Source: Kribbella amoyensis (GTDB lineage: Bacteria; Actinomycetota; Actinomycetes; Propionibacteriales; Kribbellaceae). From it: DNA of 64,000 bases. Position numbers and translations under genes: made by a program. The notes beneath the pieces are model-generated. The model was not told the origin of the DNA, did no database searches, and was given only the letters and a program-made list of their open reading frames with translations. Shown piece by piece: positions 56,859 through 64,000 of the stretch. Each line of letters opens with the position of its first letter. Within the stretch, counting starts at the first letter, position 1. The stretch spans positions 310,001 through 374,000 of the forward strand of contig NZ_VIVK01000002.1 in assembly GCF_007828865.1 (NCBI RefSeq), in the 5' to 3' direction.

Positions 56859-57824
56859 TCACACCGTCGTCGCGCCGCTCGTGCGGGTGTGTTGCATCTG
56901 CCAGTTCGAGATCCAGGTTTCGCCTTTGTCGGTGGAGAAGAACTGCTCCCAGGCGGCCTTGTCCTGGCCCGCTGTCCACCGGAAGCGGACGTCGATCGGC
57001 TGGCCTTCCCACTCGTCCGGGCCTTCGAAGATCCCGTTCCCGTGCTCGTCGAAGGAGCCGATCACGGGAGTCTCGAGCCGGCCGCGCTGGCTGTTGATCC
57101 AATGGATCGACCACTGGCCGGTCGACGGGTTGAAGTACCGGAAGGTCGCGCCGCGGAAGCCCAGTGACGGGAACCAGCCTTCGTCGAAGCTGATCGCGCC
57201 GTCGAAGTGGCTCCACACCTTCATCTTCGACTCCAGCTCGTACCACTCGGCGGGCTCGCCCAGCGCGGGCCGGCGGCGGCGGTTGTGCATGTCCCACTCG
57301 CCGACCAGGAAGTCGAAGTCGCCCGTCACCTTCGGGATGTCGAGCGCGGGGGCCGGGGTGTCGCGGCGGGTGAAGTCCATCGTCCAGTTGAGTTCCCAGG
57401 TCTCGCCGCCGTCGAAGGAGAAGGACTGCTCCCAGTGCGCCGTGGTCGCGGTGACGTCCGACCAGGAGTAGCTGACGAGGATCGGTTGTCCCTCGTGCTC
57501 GTCCTCGCCGACGAGCCGGCACGCACCGTTCTCCCACCGGCCGCGGACCGGCGGGCCCAGCTCGTACGTCCGGCTGTTGATCCAGTAGATCGACCACTCC
57601 TGCTCCACCGGGTCGAACAGTCGCAGCGACAACCCGTACGAGCCCTTCGCCGGGAAGCGCACCTCGTCGATGCTGATCGCGCCGTCGAAGTGGGTCCGCG
57701 CACTGCAGGTGCCGACGTGTTCCTCCCACTCGTCACCGCCGCTCTTCACCAGCTGGCGGTGCACGACGTCGAAGTCCCCGGTGAGGAAGTCGAAGTCGCC
57801 GGTCTCTTTCGTCCATTCGGTCAT
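56859..57824 (-). CDS. Tandemly duplicated DUF1579-like protein
   Basis: A 321-residue protein made of two similar halves. Each begins FDFLTGDFDVVHRQL or FDFLVGEWDMHNRRR, has a GAISIDE/GAISFDE strand, a WSIYWINS/WSIHWINS segment, and ends with FDGGETWELNW or TDKGETWISNW. This looks like an internal duplication of a calycin-like domain related to DUF1579, which may bind a small hydrophobic ligand; the function is unknown. There is no signal peptide. ATG 57824 is divergent from a WYL regulator 61 bp away, which may control it. Confidence 0.75.
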   Translation of the reverse strand: MTEWTKETGDFDFLTGDFDVVHRQLVKSGGDEWEEHVGTCSARTHFDGAISIDEVRFPAKGSYGLSLRLFDPVEQEWSIYWINSRTYELGPPVRGRWENGACRLVGEDEHEGQPILVSYSWSDVTATTAHWEQSFSFDGGETWELNWTMDFTRRDTPAPALDIPKVTGDFDFLVGEWDMHNRRRRPALGEPAEWYELESKMKVWSHFDGAISFDEGWFPSLGFRGATFRYFNPSTGQWSIHWINSQRGRLETPVIGSFDEHGNGIFEGPDEWEGQPIDVRFRWTAGQDKAAWEQFFSTDKGETWISNWQMQHTRTSGATTV

Positions 57825-57885
57825 GGAGCCAGCCTGACGACGAAACCTGACAGTTCGTGGCAGCGTTTGTGAGTACTCTCGAAGC

Positions 57886-58878
57886 ATGCGTTCGAGCCGG
57901 CTGCTGTCGATCCTGTTGCTGCTGCAGACCCGTCAGCAGTTGACCGCGCGTGAGCTGGCCGGCGAGCTCGAGGTGTCGCTGCGGACGATCTACCGCGACG
58001 TCGAGGCGCTCGCGGCGGCAGGCGTGCCGGTGTACGCCGACCAGGGGCGGGCCGGGGGATACCGGCTGATCGACGGGTACCGGACCCGGCTGACCGGGCT
58101 GAACGAGCAGGAGGCCGCCGCGCTCTTCCTGGTCGGGATGCCGGGGGCCGCGGCCGCGCTCGGGCTCACCGCGGAGACCAGTGCCGCAGAGCTGAAGTTG
58201 CTGGCCGCATTGGCACCGGACCAACGCGATCGGGCCGGTCGGCTGAAGAACCGGTTCCACCTCGACCTGCCGGCCTGGTACCGCGAGGCCGAGGACGCAC
58301 CGCATCTCGCCGCCGTCGCCGAGGCGGTGCTGCACGATCGGCGGATCACCGTGCTGTACCGCCGCTGGGAGGCGCCGCGGGAGGTCGAGCGCGTCCTCGA
58401 TCCGTACGGGCTCGTGCTGAAGAACGGCAGCTGGTACGTCGTCGCCGCGTCCTCGGCCGGTAAGTCCTCGTCGGGGACCGCGCGGACGTACCGGGTGTCG
58501 AACATCCTGGAGCTGACGCCGACCGAGGAGGAGTTCGCCCGGCCCCGGCGGTTCGAGCTGGCGACGTACTGGCAGGAGCACCTGGACGATTTCGAGCAGC
58601 GGCGGTTCACCGGGGAATGCGTGGTCCGGGTGTCGGCGGGGCTCGCGCGTCGGTTGAAGGACCTGTCGTTCCCGGTGCTGTTGAAGGCGGTGGAGGCGGC
58701 CGTACCGGACGACGACGGGACCGTGACCGCCGTCGTTCCGATCGAGTCGGTGGGCAACGCGGCGACGCAACTCATCCGCTTCGGCGACCAGCTCGAGGTC
58801 CTCGAACCACCCGAACTCCGCGACGAACTGCAGCGCCTCGCCCGGTCCGTGGTCAGCCTCTACGAGCAGCCGCTCTGA
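57886..58878 (+). CDS. HTH-WYL domain transcriptional regulator (YafY-like)
   Basis: A 330-residue regulator: HTH at about 5-50 (LLSILLLLQTRQQLTARELAGELEVSLRTIYRDVEAL), DQGRAGGYRL wing, WYL domain at about 135-205 (ITVLYRRWEAPREVERVLDPYGLVLKNGSWYVVA) and a WCX C-terminus. A TACTCT box (57874-57879) ends 6 nt before ATG 57886, fitting a leaderless message. It is divergent from the duplicated DUF1579-like gene, the likely target. Its 3' end overlaps a convergent gene by 26 bp. Confidence 0.87.
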   Translation: MRSSRLLSILLLLQTRQQLTARELAGELEVSLRTIYRDVEALAAAGVPVYADQGRAGGYRLIDGYRTRLTGLNEQEAAALFLVGMPGAAAALGLTAETSAAELKLLAALAPDQRDRAGRLKNRFHLDLPAWYREAEDAPHLAAVAEAVLHDRRITVLYRRWEAPREVERVLDPYGLVLKNGSWYVVAASSAGKSSSGTARTYRVSNILELTPTEEEFARPRRFELATYWQEHLDDFEQRRFTGECVVRVSAGLARRLKDLSFPVLLKAVEAAVPDDDGTVTAVVPIESVGNAATQLIRFGDQLEVLEPPELRDELQRLARSVVSLYEQPL

Positions 58879-59833
58879 CCAGGTCGTGCGGTACGGCGTG
58901 CCGGGTGTTGCCGCGGTACCCGGTGACGGTGCGGGCCATCGTCAACGAGTTGAGCAGCGCCTCCTCGACGGACTCCATGGTCGCCTGGAACACCGGCTTG
59001 AGCTGCTTGTCGGGAAGGCGGCCCCCAGGAGAGGTACTGAACGCGATCGCGTAGTCGCCGCTGCCTGGTGCGTAGTCCGAACCGACCGACCCCATCGCGA
59101 AGATCGCGCGCCGAGCGACCCGGGAGAGTTGCCGGGATTCCAGCGGGAGATCGGTGCCGACGACGATCATGCAGGAGTTCCCGGCCGGTTCGCGGTCCGA
59201 AGGCGGCGCCTCGACCGGAGTACCCAGGACCCGCAGCACGCCGGAGAAGTTCGCCTGCACCAGGACCCCGACCACCCCGGTCGCCATCACGCGGGACGAC
59301 GTACCGATGCCCGCTTTGAAGCCGAGCGCCGAAGTCCCGGTCCCGGCGCCCACGCAGCCCTCGTCCGGCAGGCCGGCGGTCGCGTTGCCGAGGGCGGCCA
59401 GGACGTGCTGTTCGGTGATGGGGCGGCGGCGGATGTCGGAGAGGAAGCTGTCGTTGGTCTCGCCGACGACCGGGTTGAGGCTGACCGCGGCGGGATCGCG
59501 ATCGAGCAACCAGGTGAGCAGCGCATCGGCCGCGCGGAAGACCGACAGCGTGGCCGTGAGCACGATCGGCGTCTCCAGGACGCCGAGCTCGTCCACCTGC
59601 GTCGACCCGACCAGCTTGCCGTACCCGTTGCCAACAGCAACAGCCGCGGGTAGCTCGGAGCGGTCTCCGGCCAGCGCGTCGGGCACGATCGCGGTCACTC
59701 CGGTGTGCAGGTCGGCGCCGTCGTCGAGGGTGGTGTGGCCGACCCGTACCCCGGGGACGTCGGTGATCGCGTTCAGCGGACCGGTCGGCAAGTGGCCGGG
59801 AACGACGCCCAGCTCGCGCACTCTCTTCTGCAT
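58853..59833 (-). CDS. P1 family (DmpA/BapA-like) aminopeptidase
   Basis: A 326-residue Ntn-type self-cleaving peptidase. Family parts are the N-terminal NAITDVPGVRVGHTT, NPVVGETNDSFLSD, VGAGTGTSALGFKAGIGTSSR and the cleavage site in GNSCMIVVGTDLPL, where the Ser after Asn becomes the new N-terminal nucleophile. Relatives cut D-amino-acid or beta-amino-acid peptides. No signal peptide is visible. ATG 59833 (MQKRVRELG) is 19 bp from the divergent MBL gene and the two share an AT-rich box. Confidence 0.88.
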   Translation of the reverse strand: MQKRVRELGVVPGHLPTGPLNAITDVPGVRVGHTTLDDGADLHTGVTAIVPDALAGDRSELPAAVAVGNGYGKLVGSTQVDELGVLETPIVLTATLSVFRAADALLTWLLDRDPAAVSLNPVVGETNDSFLSDIRRRPITEQHVLAALGNATAGLPDEGCVGAGTGTSALGFKAGIGTSSRVMATGVVGVLVQANFSGVLRVLGTPVEAPPSDREPAGNSCMIVVGTDLPLESRQLSRVARRAIFAMGSVGSDYAPGSGDYAIAFSTSPGGRLPDKQLKPVFQATMESVEEALLNSLTMARTVTGYRGNTRHAVPHDLVRAAARRG

Positions 59834-59852
59834 GCCGACTATCGTCGGGCAG

Positions 59853-60539
59853 ATGCGCGAGAAGTTGCAGCACGTGGCCGGCCGCGTCTGGCTGTATCCG
59901 CACGATCCCGACCCGGAGGCGATCGGCGCCTGCGTGGGCGTGATCGCCGACGACCGCGGCAGCGTCCTGATCGACGCCGGCAACAGCCCGGCCCACGCCC
60001 GTGAGGTCCAGCAGGCGATCGCGGCCGAAGGGCTGCCGGCGCCACGGTGGCTCGTCTACACGCATCACCACTGGGACCACACCTGGGGTGCCGCGGCCTG
60101 GCCGGACGTCGAGGTGGTCGCGCACTCGTCCGCGGTGGACCTGCTGACCGCCGAGGCCGAGCGCCCGTGGAGTCACCAGTACCTCCGGGATCAGGTCGCG
60201 CTCGATCCCAAGCTGGGCCCGAGCTTCCGGGCCCGTGCGCTCGCCGTCCCGGATTTCGGCGAGCTGGCGATCGTCCTCCCGCACCGGACCTTCGACGACG
60301 CCCTCACCCTGCCGACCGGAGTCGAGCTGCGCCATGTCGGCGGCAGCCATGCCCCGGACTCGATCGTTGCCCTGGACCCCGGATCGAGCGTGCTGCTGGT
60401 CGGCGACTGCTACTACCCGCCGCCGTTCCACCTGCGCACCGACGACGACGGGCCGGACCTGGCGATGGCCCGTCGTCTGCTCGCCGAGAAGCACGCCGTC
60501 TCCGTCGACGCCCACTCGGCTCCTCGCTCAGGAAGCTGA
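59853..60539 (+). CDS. MBL-fold metallo-hydrolase
   Basis: A 228-residue metallo-beta-lactamase-fold protein with the metal motif VYTHHHWDHTWG (HxHxDH), an LIDAGNSPAHAREV strand before it, HVGGSHAPDSIV and LVGDCYYPP as later ligands. It is shorter than many family members and has no extra domain. A hydrolase for a thioester, lactone or similar is likely, but the substrate is open. A TATCGT box (59840-59845) ends 7 nt before ATG 59853, fitting a leaderless start. Confidence 0.85.
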   Translation: MREKLQHVAGRVWLYPHDPDPEAIGACVGVIADDRGSVLIDAGNSPAHAREVQQAIAAEGLPAPRWLVYTHHHWDHTWGAAAWPDVEVVAHSSAVDLLTAEAERPWSHQYLRDQVALDPKLGPSFRARALAVPDFGELAIVLPHRTFDDALTLPTGVELRHVGGSHAPDSIVALDPGSSVLLVGDCYYPPPFHLRTDDDGPDLAMARRLLAEKHAVSVDAHSAPRSGS

Positions 60540-61127
60540 CGCGATCCCGAGCGGCTCACCGCTGATCGTCGCGAGCGAGCGGGCGACGGTCCGGGCGTTG
60601 GCGGCGAACTCCTCGGTGGGGATGCGGGGGAGCAGGTCGTCCCAGGCGGCGATCATGGCGCCGCGCAACTGCATCATGCCGAGCGGCCGGGCGAGGAACC
60701 AGACGTGGAAGTGCTCGCTGCCGTCGCCCCAGCGGTTGAAGTGGGTCCGGCCGACGCCCTCGATCTCCCGGACGGCGCCCGCCACCCGCTGGATCATCGG
60801 GCCGAGAGTCGCGGTCAGCGCGGGCGGCAGGTTGTCGAGCCGGTAGTGCTCGCGCGGGACCAGCAGCGTCACGATCGGCAGCCCGGTCGGTTCGAACGCT
60901 TTGAGCAACCACTGCTCGTCGCCCCAGATCGCCTGCTGTTCCGGCGCGACGCAGGTCGGGCAGTCCTGGCCGCCCGGTTCGCCGGCACGCGGGGGTTCCG
61001 GGATCACGGGCTCGGCCAGCGGGACGACCTGCACGTCGCCGTCGAAGGGGAAGAACGGCCGGCCGAGCAGGGGATCGGCCGGTACCCGTTCGCCGTACGG
61101 GAGTCTGCTGTGGAAGGGCGAGGTCAT
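60528..61127 (-). CDS. HIT-like domain protein
   Basis: A 199-residue protein of the histidine-triad superfamily. It has a Cys pair CPTC in the middle that may bind zinc, the strand LPIVTLLVPREHYRLDNLPP and the terminal motif GDGSEHFHVWFLARP, in which EHFHVW corresponds to the HxHxH-type active site with one His replaced. Such proteins hydrolyse nucleotidyl bonds or bind nucleotides. The variation leaves activity uncertain. It overlaps the end of the MBL gene by 12 bp. Confidence 0.68.
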   Translation of the reverse strand: MTSPFHSRLPYGERVPADPLLGRPFFPFDGDVQVVPLAEPVIPEPPRAGEPGGQDCPTCVAPEQQAIWGDEQWLLKAFEPTGLPIVTLLVPREHYRLDNLPPALTATLGPMIQRVAGAVREIEGVGRTHFNRWGDGSEHFHVWFLARPLGMMQLRGAMIAAWDDLLPRIPTEEFAANARTVARSLATISGEPLGIASAS

Positions 61128-61183
61128 GGCCGCACTCTGCCCAACGGCGGCCGGGTTCGCCACCCGGTTGTACGGTGGCGCGC

Positions 61184-61621
61184 ATGGCGACCGAGGAGCG
61201 GCCCGCGTTGGCCGAGGCGTTGGACCTGGCCCGGCATCCGGAGGGCGGCTGGTTCCGCGAGACCTGGCGTTCGGAGGTCGAGTTCGAGCCCGCCGGGTAC
61301 GACGGGCCGCGGGCCAGCGCGACGGCGATCTACTTCCTGCTGGCTCCCGGTGAGGAGTCGCGCTGGCACCAGGTGCGTTCCGCCGAGATCTGGATGTGGC
61401 ACTCGGGCGGCCCGCTGACGCTCGAGCTCGGCGGTACCGGCGACGACCCCGAGTTGGCCGAGACGATCGTGCTCGGCCCGGACGTCACCGCGGGCCAGCA
61501 CCCGCAGGCCGTCGTCCCGGCGGGTGCGTGGCAGGCGGCGCGTCCGGTGCGGGACGAAGCCGTCCTGGTCTCCTGCGTGGTGTCGCCCGGCTTCGACTTC
61601 GCCGACTTCACCCTGCGCTAG
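61184..61621 (+). CDS. Cupin-fold DUF985 family protein
   Basis: A 145-residue cupin: ALDLARHPEGGWFRETWRS at the start is the DUF985 signature, followed by TAIYFLLAPGEESRWHQVRSAEIWMWHSGGPL and a late VVPAGAWQAARPV strand. The His residues in RWHQ and MWHSG could hold a metal. The function of the family is not settled. A TACGGT box (61171-61176) ends 7 nt before ATG 61184. It is divergent from the HIT-like gene. Confidence 0.82.
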   Translation: MATEERPALAEALDLARHPEGGWFRETWRSEVEFEPAGYDGPRASATAIYFLLAPGEESRWHQVRSAEIWMWHSGGPLTLELGGTGDDPELAETIVLGPDVTAGQHPQAVVPAGAWQAARPVRDEAVLVSCVVSPGFDFADFTLR

Positions 61622-61645
61622 AAGCCCTGCTAGGGAAGCGCTGCG

Positions 61646-62473
61646 TCAGAGGACATCGGCCAGCGCCTCGTAACCGGGGAGCAGGTCGGGGCCTTCCTTG
61701 CCGAGCTGCTGGACGACGACCTGGTCGGCGCCGGCCTCCAGGTGAGCGTTCAGCCCCGCGGCGATCTCGACGGCGGTGCCGTGCAGGACGAGCGCGTCGA
61801 CCAGCCGGTCGCTGCCGCCGTCCGCGAAGTCGTCCTCTCCGAACCCGAGCCGCTGCAGGCTGCTCGTGTAGTTCGTCAGCTTCAGGTACCCGGCGAGGTA
61901 GTCGCGAGCGACCGTCCGGGCGATGCCCTCGTCGGTCTCCAGCACCACCTTCTGCTCGGGCGCGAGTAGCTTGCCCAGGCCGAGCGCCGTCCGCGCCTGC
62001 CTGGTGTGCTCCGGCGTGGTCAGGTACGGCACCGCGCCCGCCGTCCGCTGGGCGGCGAGCCTGAGCACCCGCGGACCGAGGGCCGCCAGCACCCGGCGCT
62101 CGACGGGGACCTTGCCTTCGTCGAGCGCGTCCAGGTACTCGACGATCGTCTCGTACGGCGCCTTGTACTCACCCGTGCGCTCGCGGTGCCCGATCCCGAC
62201 CCCGAGGACGAACCGCTCCGGGTGCTCCTCCTCGAGCCGGTGGTACGACGCGGCCACCACGGCCGGGTCCGCGTGCCACATGTTCACGATGCTGGTGCCG
62301 ACCGCCACCGACGCGGTCGAGGCGAGCAGCACCTCCGCGTCGCGCAGGTCCGCCGCCGGTGAACCCCCGAGCCAGAGCGTTCCGTAGCCGGCCCGCTCCA
62401 GTCCGGCGGCCAGTTCCGGCCCCCAGTTGTGCGCCGTGTGCCAGACCCCGAACCGTCCCAGATCGACCGCCAC
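61646..62473 (-). CDS. LLM class F420-dependent oxidoreductase
   Basis: A 275-residue luciferase-like barrel of the TIGR03620 kind: GRFGVWHTAHNWGPELAAGLERAGYGTLWLGGSP at the start, SIVNMWHADPAVVAASYHRLEEEHPERFVLGVGIGHRE in the middle and GADQVVVQQLG at the end. Such enzymes use F420 to reduce small substrates; here the substrate is unknown. GTG 62473 follows GAGGAG by 7 nt, which decides it against longer readings. It faces a DHFR-like gene across about 160 bp. Confidence 0.88.
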   Translation of the reverse strand: MAVDLGRFGVWHTAHNWGPELAAGLERAGYGTLWLGGSPAADLRDAEVLLASTASVAVGTSIVNMWHADPAVVAASYHRLEEEHPERFVLGVGIGHRERTGEYKAPYETIVEYLDALDEGKVPVERRVLAALGPRVLRLAAQRTAGAVPYLTTPEHTRQARTALGLGKLLAPEQKVVLETDEGIARTVARDYLAGYLKLTNYTSSLQRLGFGEDDFADGGSDRLVDALVLHGTAVEIAAGLNAHLEAGADQVVVQQLGKEGPDLLPGYEALADVL

Positions 62474-62580
62474 GGTGTGCTCCTCTCGTCCGTTGCTTCC
62501 CTTGGGGCGACTCCGGGCGGGGAGCAGCCATTCGGCACCAGCGGCAAGTGTCGCCGACACCCCCGGCCGTACTCAACGAT

Positions 62581-62596
62581 GGTTGCGCGGGCAACC
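62581..62596. promoter_or_regulatory. Short dyad upstream of the DHFR-like gene
   Basis: GGTTGC-GCGG-GCAACC is a perfect 6-bp inverted repeat 37 bp before ATG 62633 in the divergent interval. It may be a repressor site; no regulator gene is next to it. Confidence 0.35.
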
Positions 62597-62632
62597 ACCG
62601 TCGATGAGCCCGCGAGCTGCCAGGGTGATCGG

Positions 62633-63208
62633 ATGCGCACTCTCACGTACTACGTCGGCTCGTCGCTGGACGGCTTCATCGCCGACCCCGAAGGCGGACT
62701 CGGGATGTTCGCGATCAGTCCCGACCTGGTCGACTTCATCGCCACCGAGTACCCCGAGACGCTGCCCGGCCAGGCCCGCGACCAGCTCGGCCTCACCACT
62801 GCGGGCAAGCGCTTCGACACGATCGTCCAGGGACGGTACAGCTACGCGCTCGCCCTCGACGCCGGGGTCGGCAGCCCGTACCCGCACCTGAAGCAGTACG
62901 TGGTGTCGTCGACGTTGCCGGCCGATGTCGACCCGGACGTCACGGTGATTCCGGCGGACCCGGTCGGCGCGATCCGCGCGCTCAAGCAGGAGGACGGCGA
63001 CGGGATCTACCTGGCCGGCGGCGGCAACCTGGCCGGGCAGTTGCTGCCCGAGATCGACGAGCTGGTGGTCAAGGTGTACCCGGTGGTGGCCGGCGGCGGC
63101 ATCCCGATGTTCGGCACCGGCTTCGCACCGACCGGGCTGCGGCCGAGCGAGCACCGGTTGCTGGCCGACGGCACCGCGATCCTGCGATACGAACTCCAGC
63201 CGGGCTGA
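62633..63208 (+). CDS. Dihydrofolate reductase family protein (RibD C-terminal fold)
   Basis: A 191-residue stand-alone reductase of the YyaP/RibD-C type: RTLTYYVGSSLDGFIADPEGGLGMF, a DTIVQGRYSYALAL segment, KQYVVSSTL, GIYLAGGGNLAGQLLPEIDELVVKVYPVVAGGGIPMFG. It is not the housekeeping folA because its NADPH and folate-binding motifs are of the RibD-C kind. The substrate is unknown. ATG 62633 gives the usual family start. Confidence 0.82.
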   Translation: MRTLTYYVGSSLDGFIADPEGGLGMFAISPDLVDFIATEYPETLPGQARDQLGLTTAGKRFDTIVQGRYSYALALDAGVGSPYPHLKQYVVSSTLPADVDPDVTVIPADPVGAIRALKQEDGDGIYLAGGGNLAGQLLPEIDELVVKVYPVVAGGGIPMFGTGFAPTGLRPSEHRLLADGTAILRYELQPG

Positions 63209-63224
63209 CTCCGCGGCGGACCCG

Positions 63225-63965
63225 TTAGAGGTGAGCGGCGATCCCGGGGACGCGGCGGCGCAGTTCGACCAGGCGGCGTTCGGTCCGGTCGGGCTCGCCG
63301 ACCTTGGCCAGGTTGAGCATGCCCGCGTCGCCCGCCCGCTGACCGGCCCGGATCACCTGCGCCGACCGCTCCGCCCGAGTCGGGGCGCCTTCGAGGATCT
63401 GCAGCGGCGTGTACGGCCCGCCGTACGCGTCCGCCATCAACCGAAGCCGCGCGGCCTGGTACTCCGGTGCGTCCAGCGCCGCGAGCGGAACCGTGTTCCA
63501 CGCGGTGAACGCGAGGTCGTCGAGCGGCGTCCCCGGTCCCGCCAGGTCCCAGTCGATCACGCCACTGAACCCGTCCTCGCCGCCGATCCAGTTGTAGTAC
63601 CCGAAGTCGTGCATGCAGATGATCTCGTCGTCGGCCAGCACCCCCTGGCCGGCCCGCCACACCACCACGCCGGCCGGCCGGTACGACGCGACCACCAGGT
63701 GGTACTCCGCGAGCCAGCGCATCGCGGCGGCGAGCACGTCGTCGGGAACGCGCTCTCCGTACGCCTCACCCGGTAGGTGGTCGAGGATCTCGCGGCCCTT
63801 CTCGTCGACCCCGAGCACCCGCGGAACACCGGGCAGGCCCGCCGCGGCGAGGTGGTTCAGCAGGCCGTGCACGGCCGGCGTCCACGGTCCGGTGGGCCGG
63901 CGAACGGTGTCGCCGACCCGGACCGCGCCGCCGACGTTGCCACCGGTCAACGCGACTTCTTCCAT
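63225..63965 (-). CDS. Phosphotransferase (APH-like) family protein
   Basis: A 246-residue small-molecule kinase-like protein. The catalytic loop appears as CMHDFGYYNWIGG (a variant of the HxDxxxxN motif with the residue before Asp missing), followed by the metal-binding GVIDWDLAGPG. The N-terminal lobe is short (VRRPTGPWTPAVHGLLNHLA), as in the family of TIGR02172-like aminoglycoside kinase relatives. Whether it acts on an antibiotic or a sugar is open. Start is ATG 63965 at the window's right end; the last 35 bp hold nothing recognisable. Confidence 0.75.
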   Translation of the reverse strand: MEEVALTGGNVGGAVRVGDTVRRPTGPWTPAVHGLLNHLAAAGLPGVPRVLGVDEKGREILDHLPGEAYGERVPDDVLAAAMRWLAEYHLVVASYRPAGVVVWRAGQGVLADDEIICMHDFGYYNWIGGEDGFSGVIDWDLAGPGTPLDDLAFTAWNTVPLAALDAPEYQAARLRLMADAYGGPYTPLQILEGAPTRAERSAQVIRAGQRAGDAGMLNLAKVGEPDRTERRLVELRRRVPGIAAHL

Positions 63966-64000
63966 GCCAGTACCTTCCTGTGACGACGTGATCGCGGACA

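Noticed and set aside
1..64000. tRNA, rRNA or prophage
   Set aside because: No cloverleaf, rRNA block, integrase, portal, terminase or attachment-site pair was recognised when reading both strands.

Overview
The window is GC-rich, densely coded actinobacterial DNA. Many genes start with GTG, stop and start codons overlap as ATGA or GTGA, and several -10 boxes sit 6-8 nt before a start codon, which suggests leaderless mRNAs. The gene content includes a Kgd-type oxoglutarate decarboxylase, ergothioneine genes, a FolP2-like protein, F420-type oxidoreductases, sugar ABC operons without their own ATPase, and a DUF222/HNH nuclease. It fits a soil actinomycete of the Nocardioidaceae/Kribbella kind, but that is an inference from content and not a database match. 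No rRNA, tRNA, CRISPR array or prophage was seen.

Layout. 0-7.6 kb: the N-terminal part of kgd, a DUF3052 gene, a ridA-FadR pair with a perfect dyad, an ABC-F gene with an elaborate leader, a DUF222/HNH gene and a WYL regulator. 7.6-10.7 kb: an L-fucose oxidation operon (aldo/keto reductase, SDR, L-fuconate dehydratase) behind a 12-bp palindrome. 10.8-13.7 kb: a FolP2-like protein, a RibD-C/DHFR-like reductase and a LigB-like protein in one operon. 13.7-18.3 kb: a ferric-siderophore importer with an FhuF-type reductase and a DtxR/IdeR-like box. 18.4-22.7 kb: egtABCD without egtE. 22.8-27.2 kb: a LacI-controlled sugar importer. 27.3-29.4 kb: two related secreted CHAP-like proteins and an HTH-NBR1-Ig regulator. 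29.5-34.6 kb: a secreted TAP-like peptidase, and a GbsR/MarR regulator divergent from an ABC exporter.

34.7-40.5 kb: a PPOX protein with cobL-cobM-cobK, then rpe, a HAD phosphatase and a polysaccharide deacetylase. 40.6-43 kb: a polar amino-acid importer. 43.1-47 kb: an XRE regulator divergent from a VWA protein, then a Ser/Thr kinase. 47-50.3 kb: two adjacent ABC-F genes upstream of the kinase and on the same strand. 50.5-51.9 kb: an intact IS256-family element with an 8-bp target duplication. 52.35-56.7 kb: an FMN riboswitch and ribD-ribE-pnuC/ribM-ribBA-ribH. 56.8-64 kb: small metabolic and regulatory genes, including a protein with an internal tandem duplication, a WYL regulator, a P1 peptidase, MBL, HIT and cupin proteins, an LLM oxidoreductase, a DHFR-like reductase and a phosphotransferase.

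The parts that look least explained are: the ABC-F leader at 3159-3288, where the Shine-Dalgarno can be buried and a 31-codon upstream ORF ends in the start codon; the HTH-NBR1-Ig regulator beside two CHAP-like genes that share a 47-nt upstream element; the FolP2-like/DHFR-like/LigB-like operon; and the repeat-bearing non-coding stretch between the IS and the FMN riboswitch.
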